This document shows, one piece after another, positions 17,790 to 26,536 of a stretch of DNA of 64,000 nucleotides. The DNA is from an uncultured Microbacterium sp. GTDB taxonomy: Bacteria; Actinomycetota; Actinomycetes; Actinomycetales; Microbacteriaceae. The first letter of the stretch is position 1, and the number at the start of each line of letters is the position of its first letter. Both the position numbers and the translations under genes were made by a program. Location of the stretch: the NCBI RefSeq assembly GCF_945952435.1, contig NZ_CAMFHZ010000002.1:124001-188000 (forward strand), in the 5' to 3' direction. The notes under the pieces were generated by a model, which was not told where the DNA came from, did no database searches, and was given only the letters and a program-made list of their open reading frames with translations.

Positions 17790-18986
17790 GTGATCCGCAG
17801 CATCCCCCGTTCCTGGCTCGTCTTCGACATCGTCGGATCCGGGATCGGGCTGCTGCTCACGCTCTCCATGACCTCCGCGCTCGCGGCGGGGCCGATCGTG
17901 AACTGGCTCGGCGACGGCACGGTGGCCGCCGTGCTGACCGCGGTCGTCGCGATCGTGCTGTGGTCGGCCGCCGCGATCTGCCGGCTCTCCCCGCCGATCG
18001 CCCTCATGATCGCCTGGGCGGGGGCGATCCTGCAGATGGCCTGCGGCTTCTCCCCGGCCCCGTACGATCTCGCGATCCTCGGGGTGCTCTTCGCGACCGC
18101 CGCCTGGGGGACGCGCCGGGTGATGTGGCTCGGCGGGGTGTCCGCGCTGGTCGGCGGCCTTCTCGCCGGTGCCTACCTCTCGCTGATCAACGAGCCCGGC
18201 CTGCTGCAGGACGAGCAGACGGGACTGCGCATCGCGGTGGTCGCCGGTCTCCTCGGGGCGGTCTCGGTGCTCACGCTCGTGATGGCCTGGGGCGCCGGGC
18301 TGCTGTGGCGCCTCGTGCTGCGCGGGCGCACCACCCGGGAGGCGCAGGTGCGCGCGGAGGCCGCTGCCGCCGCGGAGCAGGAGCGCGTGCGGATCGCCCG
18401 TGACATGCACGACGTGGTCGCGCACTCTCTCGCCGTCGTGATCGCGCAGAGCGACGGCGCCCGATACGCCGCGCAGACGGATCCCGCGCTCGCGACCCAG
18501 GCGCTGACGACCATCGGCCAGACCGCGCGCGCCGCGCTCGCCGACGTGCGACTGCTGCTCACTCAGCTGCGCCACCGCGAGGGGGAGGGCCCCCAGCCGA
18601 CCCTCGCCGATCTGGAGCAGTTGTACGCGCAGGTCCGTCACGCGGGCATCGAGCCGCGCGTCACGGTCGACCCGACCCCGCCCGGCGAGCCGCCCGCCGC
18701 GATCCAGCTCGCGGTCTACCGCATTCTGCAGGAGGCCCTCACCAACGCGATCCGCCACGGCACCGGCGAGGTGGACGTGCGGCTGTCCTGGCTCGCGGAC
18801 CGGGTGCGGATCACCGTCCTGAACGACGTGGCGCCGACCCACGTCCCCGGCCACGGGGGCCACGGTCTCGTCGGCATGCGCGAACGCGCGCAGCTCGTGG
18901 GCGGTACGCTCGGGGCCGAGCGCGAGGGCGAGCGGTTCGCCGTCCGTGCCGAGCTCCCGGTCGGGGCGACGGAGATCGCGGGATGA
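17790..18986 (+). CDS. NarL-family sensor histidine kinase
   Basis: A 398-residue membrane kinase. Residues 1-175 form five or so helices with short loops and no large external sensor domain, suggesting it senses the membrane itself. A linker helix leads to the HisKA_3 dimerisation domain with phospho-acceptor H207 in RIARDMHDVVAHSLAVV. The ATPase domain has the N-box ALTNAIRHG and the G-box GHGLVGMRERAQL. It starts at GTG 17790. The cognate regulator starts 43 bp downstream. The stimulus is unknown. Confidence 0.92.
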   Translation: MIRSIPRSWLVFDIVGSGIGLLLTLSMTSALAAGPIVNWLGDGTVAAVLTAVVAIVLWSAAAICRLSPPIALMIAWAGAILQMACGFSPAPYDLAILGVLFATAAWGTRRVMWLGGVSALVGGLLAGAYLSLINEPGLLQDEQTGLRIAVVAGLLGAVSVLTLVMAWGAGLLWRLVLRGRTTREAQVRAEAAAAAEQERVRIARDMHDVVAHSLAVVIAQSDGARYAAQTDPALATQALTTIGQTARAALADVRLLLTQLRHREGEGPQPTLADLEQLYAQVRHAGIEPRVTVDPTPPGEPPAAIQLAVYRILQEALTNAIRHGTGEVDVRLSWLADRVRITVLNDVAPTHVPGHGGHGLVGMRERAQLVGGTLGAEREGERFAVRAELPVGATEIAG

Positions 18987-19029
18987 GCGCGCCGGCCGTG
19001 GTCGCCGGAGCGCACGAGAGAGGAGAGGC

Positions 19030-19671
19030 ATGATCCGGGTCGTGCTCGTCGACGATCAGGCGCTGTTCCGCGCGGGGATCCGCATGCTCGTCGCATCCCA
19101 GCCCGATCTCGAGGTGGTCGGCGAGGCGGGCAACGGGCAGGAGGCGATCGACGTCGTCCGCGCCGTGCGTCCGGACGTCGTGATGATGGACATCCGCATG
19201 CCGGTCATGGACGGTCTCACCGCCACCGCGCGGATCCTGGAGGACGCGGATCCGCCCCGCGTCGTCATGCTCACGACGTTCGATCTCGACGAGGCCGCCG
19301 CCCGCGCGATCCGCCGGGGGGCGAGCGGCTTCCTGCTGAAGGACGCGGATCCCGAGTTCCTGCTCGCCGCGATCCGCACGGTGCACTCCGGTTCCAGCGT
19401 GATCGCCGCGTCGGCGACGCGGGAGCTGTTCGCGCACTTCTCTGCGCCGGAGCCGACGCCCGTGCCCGCCCGCTACGGCGACCTCACCGATCGGGAGCGG
19501 GAGATCTTCGCGCTCGCCGCACGGGGGCTCTCGAACTCGGAGATCGCCGCGCGCGAGTTCCTCTCCGAGGCGACCGTGAAGACGCACATCTCGCGGATCC
19601 TCACCAAGCTCGTGCTGCGCGACCGGGTGCAGCTCGTCGTGTTCGCGTTCGAGCACGGTCTCACCGCCTGA
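19030..19671 (+). CDS. NarL/LuxR-type response regulator
   Basis: A 213-residue two-domain regulator. In the receiver domain, the acidic pair DDQ near residues 8-9, phospho-acceptor D54 (VVMMDIRMPVMDG) and the lysine of FLLKDAD are all present. The C-terminal LuxR-type HTH (LTDREREIFALAARGLSNSEIA ... ATVKTHISRILTKL) binds DNA. AGGAGAGG directly upstream fixes ATG 19030. It pairs with the kinase upstream and is convergent with the LysR gene 10 bp away. Confidence 0.94.
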   Translation: MIRVVLVDDQALFRAGIRMLVASQPDLEVVGEAGNGQEAIDVVRAVRPDVVMMDIRMPVMDGLTATARILEDADPPRVVMLTTFDLDEAAARAIRRGASGFLLKDADPEFLLAAIRTVHSGSSVIAASATRELFAHFSAPEPTPVPARYGDLTDREREIFALAARGLSNSEIAAREFLSEATVKTHISRILTKLVLRDRVQLVVFAFEHGLTA

Positions 19672-19681
19672 CCGTCCGCGC

Positions 19682-20557
19682 TCAGTCCTCGGCGCGCAGC
19701 AGCCCGAGCAGCGCCAGCGCGGCACGGCTCGGGCGACCGCGGTGCACCACGCCCAGCCGGGATCGCGCGGCGGGCGCATCGACGGGGATCGCGCGGATCC
19801 CCTCCCAGCGCCGGCAGGTCGCGGCGCTCACCACGCCCACGCCGAGGCCGCGGACCGCGAGCCGCTCCACGACCGAGGGGGTCGCGACCTCCCAACGCGG
19901 AGCACGCGCGCCCGGCCTGCCGGACAGCAGAGCGTCCAGCGCCGCGCGATCGCCCGTGCCCTCCGGCAGCGCGATGAGATCCATCCCGATCAGCTCGGCC
20001 GGGCGGATCGCGCGTCGTGCCGCCCAGGGATGCGCGGGCGCGACGACGGCCACGAGCGGATCGTCGAAGATCGTCGTGGCGACGAGGCCCTCCGGGGGCT
20101 CCGCGGCCCATGCGAGCAGCGCGAGGTCGAGGTCTCCGTGGCGGACGGCCTCCGACAACCGGGCCGACGTGTCCTCCTTGAGCCGCAGGTCGATCCCCGG
20201 ATGCGCCGCGCTGAGCGCAGCCAGCGCGTCGTAGAAGACCGGCCAGGTCAGCCCGGACACCGTACCCACCCGGAGCGAGCCGAGGATCAGGCCACGGAGG
20301 TCGGCCGCGGTCGCGCCGATCTCGCCGACGGCCTCGACCGCCGCGCGGATCACGGGCAGGAGGCGCTCGCCGTCGCCGGTGAGCGCGATCCGGCGTGCGC
20401 TGCGGTCGAAGAGCGCGACGCCGAGCTCGCGTTCGAGCTTCTGCACCTGGGTGCTCACGCCGGACTGGCTCACGCGCACCGCGGCGGCCGCGGCGGTGAA
20501 CGACCCCGTCTCGACGACGGCGAGGGCATATCTGAGCTGATGCAGTTCCATCTTCAC
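19682..20557 (-). CDS. LysR family transcriptional regulator
   Basis: A 291-residue LysR-type regulator. The N-terminal HTH (residues 1-60: LHQLRYALAVVETGSF then VSQSGVSTQVQKLERELG) and effector-binding domain (about 90-290) have normal lengths. It is divergent from the AhpD-like gene, whose start is 79 bp away; LysR proteins commonly activate the gene across such a gap. The intergenic stretch has TGATACTCATCGATAACAG-like AT-rich sequence suitable for a binding site. Confidence 0.9.
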   Translation of the reverse strand: MKMELHQLRYALAVVETGSFTAAAAAVRVSQSGVSTQVQKLERELGVALFDRSARRIALTGDGERLLPVIRAAVEAVGEIGATAADLRGLILGSLRVGTVSGLTWPVFYDALAALSAAHPGIDLRLKEDTSARLSEAVRHGDLDLALLAWAAEPPEGLVATTIFDDPLVAVVAPAHPWAARRAIRPAELIGMDLIALPEGTGDRAALDALLSGRPGARAPRWEVATPSVVERLAVRGLGVGVVSAATCRRWEGIRAIPVDAPAARSRLGVVHRGRPSRAALALLGLLRAED

Positions 20558-20636
20558 GACAGATGATACTCATCGATAACAGATGTTGGACGGATGGATC
20601 GGAGGGCGACAGCCTGGGAAGCGGAAAGGATCCACC

Positions 20637-21128
20637 ATGACCGAGAACAGCACAGGGGACGCCACCGTCCCTATCCCCGTCCGCCTCGACATCGACACGG
20701 TCGCGCCGCGGTTCTCCCGCGCCCTCGCCGGGCTCGACGCCGCGATGGTGCGCGAGCTCGACGCCGCGGGCATCGACGCGCGGCTGCGCGAACTCGTCCG
20801 CCTGCGCGCCTCGCAGCTCAACGGCTGCAGCTACTGCGTCGATCTGCACACGACCGATGCGCGCAAGGCCGGCGAGACCGAACGGAGGATCGCCGCCGTC
20901 GCGGTCTGGGAGGAGTCGCCCTTCTTCACGGCGAGGGAGCGCGCCGCCTTCGAGCTCACCGAGAGCATGACCCGGCTGTCCGAGACGCACGTCCCCGATC
21001 GGGTCTGGGCGAGCGCCGCCGCCCGCTTCTCCGCAGAGGAGCTCGGCGCCCTCGTCGCGCTCGTCGTCACGATCAACGCCTGGAACGCGGTCGGCGTCTC
21101 GACGCACGCCTGGACGGGCTCGCTGTGA
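20637..21128 (+). CDS. AhpD/carboxymuconolactone decarboxylase-like protein
   Basis: A 163-residue helical protein with the AhpD active-site pattern E-x(11)-C-S-Y-C-x3-H: E52, C64, C67 and H71. This points to a thiol peroxidase or alkyl-hydroperoxidase-type activity rather than lactone decarboxylation. GAAAGGA just upstream supports ATG 20637. Its end overlaps the next start (GTGA), and it is divergent from the LysR gene, which probably controls it in response to an oxidant or electrophile. Confidence 0.87.
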   Translation: MTENSTGDATVPIPVRLDIDTVAPRFSRALAGLDAAMVRELDAAGIDARLRELVRLRASQLNGCSYCVDLHTTDARKAGETERRIAAVAVWEESPFFTARERAAFELTESMTRLSETHVPDRVWASAAARFSAEELGALVALVVTINAWNAVGVSTHAWTGSL

Positions 21129-21475
21129 GCGGGGCGGAGCGGACCCGCGAGGCCGCGCGCGTCTACTTCGAGGCGTGGCGGGACCGCGACTTCGCCCTGC
21201 TGCGCACCGTGCTCGCCGAGGACGTCGAGTTCTCCGGCGTCTTCGGCGACGCGCACGGGATCGACGAGTGCATCGCAGGGCTCCAGGGCATGGCCTCCTC
21301 CGTCATGGACACGGTCGAGCTGACACGACGCGTCGTGGAGGACGCCGACGCGATGACGTGGTTCGATCTGATCGGCACGAACGGCGCCCGGGTGCCCACC
21401 GTGAACTGGAGCCGGGTCGAGAACGGGCTGATCACCCGCATCCGGGTCGTGTTCGATCCGCGGCCGCTGACGTGA
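21125..21475 (+). CDS. SnoaL-like (NTF2-fold) protein
   Basis: A 116-residue protein with the NTF2/SnoaL pattern: an N-terminal helix pair (AARVYFEAWRDRDFALLRTVLAEDVEF), then a curved sheet ending in GLITRIRVVFDPRP. Such proteins are small cyclases, isomerases or binding proteins; the chemistry here is unknown. The GTG start overlaps the stop of the AhpD-like gene, so the two are translationally coupled and likely act on the same compound. Confidence 0.75.
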   Translation: MSGAERTREAARVYFEAWRDRDFALLRTVLAEDVEFSGVFGDAHGIDECIAGLQGMASSVMDTVELTRRVVEDADAMTWFDLIGTNGARVPTVNWSRVENGLITRIRVVFDPRPLT

Positions 21476-21558
21476 CGCCGTCGGATCATCCCGCAGATGT
21501 AGGCGGATGAGTCCCGAGGGCGACGCGGCCGAGGGCAGGCGCTCCGTAGCGTCGAAGC

Positions 21559-22332
21559 ATGGAGATCACGACGACAGACCTCGGCCTCGCCGCCCGCGTC
21601 CAGCACCTGTCCAAGACCTACGGCTCCGGCGAGAGCGGCGTGCGGGCGCTCGACGACGTCAGCGTCGGCATCCGTCGGGGCCAGTTCACCGCGATCATGG
21701 GTGCCTCGGGATCCGGCAAGTCCACGCTCATGCACATCATGGCAGGTCTCGACGCGCCGTCGAAGGGGCGTGCGTGGATCGGCGACACCGAGATCACCGG
21801 GCTCGCCGACCTCGATCTGACGATCCTGCGACGGCGGCGCGTCGGGTTCGTCTTCCAGGCGTTCAACCTCGTGCCGACGCTCGACGCCCTCGGCAACATC
21901 CTGCTGCCGTTCGAGCTCGACGGGCGCCGGCCGTCGGCGATCGAGCGGGCGCGCATCGACGGACTCGTCGAGACCCTCGGGATCGGACCGCGGTTGCGCC
22001 ACCGCCCGCATCAGCTCTCCGGCGGACAGCAGCAGCGCGTCGCGATCGCCCGTGCGCTCGCGACCGCCCCCGACCTCGTCTTCGCCGACGAGCCGACCGG
22101 GAACCTCGACTCCGCGACCGGTCGGGAGGTGCTGCACCTGCTCTCCCAGGCGAGTCGTGAGCACGGTCAGTCGATCGCGATGGTCACGCACGACGCGGTC
22201 GCGGCGAGCCACGCCGACCGCGTGCTCTTCCTCGGCGACGGCCGGATCGTCGCCGACCACCCCCGGCGGGGCGCGGAGGAGATCGCGTCCTTCATGCTCG
22301 CCACCGAGTCCGGGAAGCGGGTCGCCGCATGA
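21559..22332 (+). CDS. MacB/LolD-type ABC transporter ATPase
   Basis: A 257-residue ATPase of the FtsX-permease class. Walker [10 protein letters not shown], a Q-loop in [12 protein letters not shown], signature [15 protein letters not shown], Walker [14 protein letters not shown] and the H-loop MVTHD are all intact. It drives the permease encoded 4 bp back-overlapping downstream (ATGA). Members export lipoproteins, peptides or antibiotics; the substrate is not evident. Confidence 0.93.
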   Translation: MEITTTDLGLAARVQHLSKTYGSGESGVRALDDVSVGIRRGQFTAIMGASGSGKSTLMHIMAGLDAPSKGRAWIGDTEITGLADLDLTILRRRRVGFVFQAFNLVPTLDALGNILLPFELDGRRPSAIERARIDGLVETLGIGPRLRHRPHQLSGGQQQRVAIARALATAPDLVFADEPTGNLDSATGREVLHLLSQASREHGQSIAMVTHDAVAASHADRVLFLGDGRIVADHPRRGAEEIASFMLATESGKRVAA

Positions 22333-23789
22333 GCGCCGCGACGCCCACGCTGCTCGAGACGCCGCTGAGTCCCTCCCGCCTCGCCTACCTGCGCGAACGC
22401 GGCATGGGGGCGAGCGTGTTCGTGGCCGCGCTCACCACGTCATTCGGAGTGATCCTCGTCGAGACCACGCAGTACCTCGGCGCGCTCCTGCAGGCCGATC
22501 CGCTGATCGGCAACAGCGCCACGCTCGCCTACGTCGTGCAGATCCTCTCCGCGATCCTCACCGCGGTCGCCCTGTACGTCGCCGCGATCGTGACCGCCAA
22601 CACGTTCTCCACGATCGTCGCCGGACGCACGCGGCGGATCGCACTGCTGCGGCTCATCGGGGCGTCGGCGCGGGGACAGCGCACGGCGGTCGCCGGCCAG
22701 GGGCTGGGCGTCGGGGTCATCGGCGCGCTGCTCGGGCTCGCGGCAGGGCTGCTGCTGAGCGGCGTGGGGATCGCGATCGGCGATGCGGTCTTCCCGCACG
22801 CGCCCGCGTCGTTCTCGCCCCTGCAGCCGGGGATCCTGGTCCCCGCCCTCGGTGTGGTGCTCACCACCTGGCTCGCGGCCTGGGCGGGCTCCCGGCGCGT
22901 GCTCGCGGTCACGCCCTTGCAGGCGCTGTCCGGAGCGGCGGAGCGCACGGTCGCGGAGACGTCCTCCTCCGCCTCGCGTCACCTGGGCGCCGTCGCGCTG
23001 TTCGCGATCGGGGGCGCTCTGCTCGTCGGCGGGATCGCCTACGGCCTCGTGTCACCGCTCGGTGTCGTCATCGCGTTCTTCGGGGGGATCTTCTCGTTCA
23101 CCGGGCTCGCGATCGGATCCGTCCTGGTCATGCCGCCCGTGCTGCGCCTGGTCGGCCGGATGTTCGGGCGGAGTGCGACCGCGCGCCTCGCCGCGGAGAA
23201 CGCCCTGCGCCACCCCGAGCGGTCGAGTCGGATGGCGATCGGCGTCGTCATGGGCGTGACGCTCGTGACGATGTTCGCCGTGGCCCTGGAGTCGGCCAAG
23301 GCCCTCTTGATCCGACGCTCCGCGGAGACGCTGCCCGCGGGCTACTTCGCGCCGATCGACGTGTTCGCCACCGTCATGATGGTCCTCGTCGCCGTGTCGG
23401 CCGTGATCGCGGCCGTGGGGCTGGTGAACCTCCTCACGATCGGCGTCGTGCAGCGCCGTCGCGAGCTCGGACTGCTCAGGGCCATCGGGCTCAGCGGTCG
23501 CCAGGTGCGCGGGATGGTGCTGCGGGAGGCCGCGCACGTCACGATCGCGGCGACGGCGACCGGGCTCGTGCTCGGGATCGCCTACGGCTGGATCGCGGCG
23601 CAGTCCCTGCTCGGCTCGGTGCCGACGCTGCCGGATCTCCATCCCGCGGGTCTGGTCCCGCCGGCGATCCCGTGGGCTCCGATCGCCGCGATCGTCGTCG
23701 GCACCGCGGTGCTCACCCTCGTCGCCGCGGTCGCGCCGACCCGGCTGGCGACCAGGGTCGCGCCGGTCGAGGCGCTCGCCGCGGACTGA
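22329..23789 (+). CDS. FtsX-like ABC transporter permease
   Basis: A 486-residue membrane protein with two FtsX modules, each ending in a motif of the type RRRELGLLRAIGLSGRQVRGMV (visible near residues 376-397; the first-half equivalent is RTRRIALLRLIGASARGQRT). The external segments between helices are short, unlike MacB. The start overlaps the ATPase stop, so together they form one exporter. There is no adjacent sensor kinase of the BceRS type. Confidence 0.9.
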   Translation: MSAATPTLLETPLSPSRLAYLRERGMGASVFVAALTTSFGVILVETTQYLGALLQADPLIGNSATLAYVVQILSAILTAVALYVAAIVTANTFSTIVAGRTRRIALLRLIGASARGQRTAVAGQGLGVGVIGALLGLAAGLLLSGVGIAIGDAVFPHAPASFSPLQPGILVPALGVVLTTWLAAWAGSRRVLAVTPLQALSGAAERTVAETSSSASRHLGAVALFAIGGALLVGGIAYGLVSPLGVVIAFFGGIFSFTGLAIGSVLVMPPVLRLVGRMFGRSATARLAAENALRHPERSSRMAIGVVMGVTLVTMFAVALESAKALLIRRSAETLPAGYFAPIDVFATVMMVLVAVSAVIAAVGLVNLLTIGVVQRRRELGLLRAIGLSGRQVRGMVLREAAHVTIAATATGLVLGIAYGWIAAQSLLGSVPTLPDLHPAGLVPPAIPWAPIAAIVVGTAVLTLVAAVAPTRLATRVAPVEALAAD

Positions 23790-23819
23790 GGCCGAGGGCG
23801 GCGCGGCGGATCCGACGGG

Positions 23820-24314
23820 TCAGGCCCAGCGCCGTGCGAGTCGTCGGATCCGCCACCCGCGCCACTGCCAGGTCAGCCAGAGCGCGGGCCAGAGCAGGGC
23901 GGAGGTCGGGCCGCCGAAGACGAGACGATCGCGCCAGAGCGCGCCCCCGTCGGGAAGCGCCGAGACCGCCATCCTGTGGTCCCAGACGTCGAGAGCCGCG
24001 AGGGGGCCCGTGAGCGGGATCCCGCTGTCGCGGAGGATGCGGACGGTCTCGCCGCCCTGCTCCCGTGTCTCGTCGTAGGCGCCGATGAGCTGCGTGCCGA
24101 GCGGGATGCGCCCGAACAGTCGGAGCCGCACGGCCGTGTGCAGCACGGACGCGTCGCCCTCGTCGGGAAGGACGGGCTCCACGACGATCAGCGGGCCGTA
24201 CAGCGCCGCGAGCACCTCGGGCGAGTGCAGCGCCGCCCAGGCGGCATCGGCGCTGGCGCGGATACGGAACTTGAGCTGGACGTGTCGCAGGCGCACGGGG
24301 CCACCGTTTCTCAT
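23820..24314 (-). CDS. SRPBCC (START-like) family protein
   Basis: A 164-residue protein. The opening RHVQLKFRIRASADAAWAALHSPEVLAALYGPL is the first strand and helix of a START/SRPBCC hydrophobic-pocket fold, and DVWDHRMAVSALPDGG fits the later strands. The C-terminus has aromatic, basic residues (LWLTWQWRGWRIRRLARRW) that could touch a membrane. The ligand is unknown. ATG 24314 overlaps the stop of the SprT-like gene. Confidence 0.72.
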   Translation of the reverse strand: MRNGGPVRLRHVQLKFRIRASADAAWAALHSPEVLAALYGPLIVVEPVLPDEGDASVLHTAVRLRLFGRIPLGTQLIGAYDETREQGGETVRILRDSGIPLTGPLAALDVWDHRMAVSALPDGGALWRDRLVFGGPTSALLWPALWLTWQWRGWRIRRLARRWA

Positions 24315-24799
24315 CGGGGGGTCACCGCCGCGCGGCGCGCGTCCGCCGTGATCTCGCGTCGGGTCCAGACCAGCAGGAAGCGTTCGTCGTACCGCCGCGA
24401 GCAGCGCGCGCAGGAGGACGACCGCGTCGGACGGCGATGGCGATAGGTCACGTGGCCCGCGGGGCACCGCCCCACCCAGGGGGCGAGCTCCGTCGCGGTC
24501 TCGCCCCGGTGCGTGGTCCCGCCGTCGTACCCGATCGAGCGCGCGACGCGCTTCCAGGCCGCGCCGTGCGCCGCCTCGTGACCGGCCAGGGCGTGCGCGA
24601 CCTCGTGCAGCAGCACCTGATGGATCTCGTCGTCCTCGAAGCGTGCGGCGAGATAGCGCGAGACCGTGATCCGCTTGTCGCGATAGTTGCACGCCCCGGC
24701 GCGGCGCTTGGCGTTGTCGAACCCGAACGACCAGGTGGTGTCGAGGTGCATGCCGATGAGCGCCTCGCCCCAGATGCGGACCCGTTCCAGTTCGGCCAT
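24311..24799 (-). CDS. SprT-like zinc metalloprotein
   Basis: A 162-residue protein with the zincin motif HEVAHALAGHE (H65, E66, H69), as in SprT/Spartan-like proteins, followed by a C-terminal zinc-ribbon-like region with cysteines in GRCPAGHV and SSSCARC. It could be a protease for DNA-protein crosslinks, but bacterial members are mostly uncharacterised. I chose ATG 24799 because it precedes the conserved helix AELERVRIWGEALI by one residue. Its stop overlaps the SRPBCC start. Confidence 0.83.
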   Translation of the reverse strand: MAELERVRIWGEALIGMHLDTTWSFGFDNAKRRAGACNYRDKRITVSRYLAARFEDDEIHQVLLHEVAHALAGHEAAHGAAWKRVARSIGYDGGTTHRGETATELAPWVGRCPAGHVTYRHRRPTRSSSCARCSRRYDERFLLVWTRREITADARRAAVTPR

Positions 24800-24861
24800 G
24801 GCCTCCACGCTAACCCCCGGCAGGGACATCCGGCGCGGGGTCGGGAGTCCCGCGCCGTGGC

Positions 24862-25389
24862 TCAGCCGTTGACGGCGATCGGGTCGCGGCGGCGCTCGAC
24901 GAGATCGACCGCGCGCAGCGCCGACTCGAGCGCGGCGTCGTCGGCGCCGGCCTCGCGGCGCAGGAAGACCGTGCGCTTGAAGCTCTCCCTCGCCTGCTCG
25001 TAGTCGCCCGCCTCGAAGGCGTTGCGGCCGCGGTGCTGGTGGGCGAACGCGGCGATCGGCACCCATCCCTGTCCTTCGGCCTCCGCGACGCAGGCGGCGA
25101 GCTCGTGATCCGCGGCCCCGTGGGCGCGGCGGTACTGCAGCACCGTCCCGCGCAGCACGCGCGCGCGGATCAGGTCCTTCCGCGTGCCGGCCATGCGCGC
25201 CTGGCGCACCGCCTCGTCCGCGAGCACGAGCGCGTCGTCCAGGCGCCCGAGCACCTTGAGCAGCCAGACGCGCTCGAACATGGCCGGAAGGCTGCGCTGG
25301 TCGGCGATTTCGTCGAGCCGGCCCTCGCACTCGGCCGCGCTCACCAGTTCGCGCAGAGAGTCCGGGTCGTATCCCTTGATGAAGCCCAC
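24862..25389 (-). CDS. TPR-like helical protein of unknown function
   Basis: A 175-residue protein made of amphipathic helical pairs in a TPR-like arrangement (LLKVLGRLDDALVLADEAVRQAR; HQHRGRNAFEAGDYEQARESFKR). No enzyme motif, signal peptide or membrane segment is visible. It begins at GTG 25389. It lies between the SprT-like and spermidine-synthase-like genes on the same strand, with gaps of 62 and 119 bp, so it may have its own promoter. Confidence 0.65.
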   Translation of the reverse strand: MGFIKGYDPDSLRELVSAAECEGRLDEIADQRSLPAMFERVWLLKVLGRLDDALVLADEAVRQARMAGTRKDLIRARVLRGTVLQYRRAHGAADHELAACVAEAEGQGWVPIAAFAHQHRGRNAFEAGDYEQARESFKRTVFLRREAGADDAALESALRAVDLVERRRDPIAVNG

Positions 25390-25508
25390 GCGCCCGTCCT
25401 CCCGTTCCGTCGTCGCCTCGTCCAGTCTGCCTGCCCGCGCGCCCGGCGGCGGGGAGGGCGCGGGCGCGCCGTCGAAACCGGTATGACGGCGAGGGCGCGA
25501 CGCGGCGC

Positions 25509-26375
25509 TCAGCGCAGGAACATCCCCGCGTCCGGACGCGGGGAGGCGACGGCGGTGGCGTCCGTGACGATCGCCGCGTCTTTGGCGAAGGCATCGACCT
25601 CCGCGCCGTGCGCGAGCTTGGCGGGATGGGGGCCGGCCGCGAGGATCCGCGGCAGGGCGTCCGCGGGCAGAGGGGCGCGCGAGGCGGCGAGCACGAGGTT
25701 CCCGAAGCGTCGTCCCTTGAGGATCTGCGCGTCGGCGAGGATCGCGAGCTCGGGCAGCACGGTGCGGATCGTCGCGACCTGTCGTCGGGCGAAGGCGAGG
25801 CCGGGGCCGTCCGCGACGTTGACGAGCAGCACCCCCCGGGGCGCCAGCACCGACGCGAGCTCGGCGTAGAACTCGGCGCTGGTGAGGTGCGCGGGCGTCT
25901 GGGCCCCGGAGTAGACGTCGGCCACCACGAGGTCGGCCCCGCCGAGGAGGGCGGGCGGCAGGCGCCGGACGCCTTCGCGGGCGTCGCCGATCCTGATCCG
26001 GATCGCCGCGCCCCGCGGCAGGGGCAGGTGCTCCCGGACGAGCTCGACGAGCGGCGCCTCCAGTTCGATCACCTGTTGGCGCGATCCCGGCCGCGTCGCC
26101 GCGATGTAGCGCGGAATCGTCATCGCCCCGGCGCCGAGGTGCACGGCCGAGATCGCCGCGCCGGGGGAGCCCAGCTGATCGATCAGGGCGCCCATCCGCA
26201 CGATGTACTCGAAGTGCAGGTGGGCGGGGTCGGCCAGGTCGACGTGCGACTGCGGCGTCTCGTCGATGAGCAGCTCGTGGCCACCGCCGAACGCGGAGGG
26301 GACGATCCGCGCGATGCTCCCGGATCCGAGTCGGGCGGAGGGATGCTCGGCGTCCTTCGCTCGCGTGCGTCCCAT
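25509..26375 (-). CDS. Spermidine-synthase-like methyltransferase-fold protein
   Basis: A 288-residue Rossmann-fold protein of the spermidine synthase family. The nucleotide-binding loop is AVHLGAGAMTIPRY, the acidic residue of strand 2 lies in QQVIELEAPLV, and ADLVVADVYSGAQTPAHL matches the catalytic-Asp gate loop region. Actinobacterial stand-alone members of this type often lack proven aminopropyltransferase activity, and no polyamine gene is adjacent, so substrate assignment is open. Confidence 0.8.
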   Translation of the reverse strand: MGRTRAKDAEHPSARLGSGSIARIVPSAFGGGHELLIDETPQSHVDLADPAHLHFEYIVRMGALIDQLGSPGAAISAVHLGAGAMTIPRYIAATRPGSRQQVIELEAPLVELVREHLPLPRGAAIRIRIGDAREGVRRLPPALLGGADLVVADVYSGAQTPAHLTSAEFYAELASVLAPRGVLLVNVADGPGLAFARRQVATIRTVLPELAILADAQILKGRRFGNLVLAASRAPLPADALPRILAAGPHPAKLAHGAEVDAFAKDAAIVTDATAVASPRPDAGMFLR

Positions 26376-26451
26376 ACGTCGAGCCTATGCGCGCCCGCTT
26401 CCGCCGGGTGGATCAGAAGTTTCACGGAATGGTCACGGTCGTGGAAAAAAC

Positions 26452-26480
26452 TTGCACGAGGTTTGTTAGTCACAAATACT
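26452..26480 (+). promoter_or_regulatory. Promoter with embedded operator for the amino-sugar operon
   Basis: The -35-like TTGCAC (26452-26457) and -10-like AATACT (26475-26480) are 17 bp apart. Between and over the -10 lies a perfect inverted repeat TTTGT-tagtc-ACAAA (26462-26476). A repressor there would block RNA polymerase; the RpiR-type regulator encoded at the end of the operon is the obvious candidate. Confidence 0.6.
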
Positions 26481-26536
26481 TATTGGAACGCGAGATGCCT
26501 CGCACCACGGTGAAGTTCGAAGAGGAGATTCCCCCG

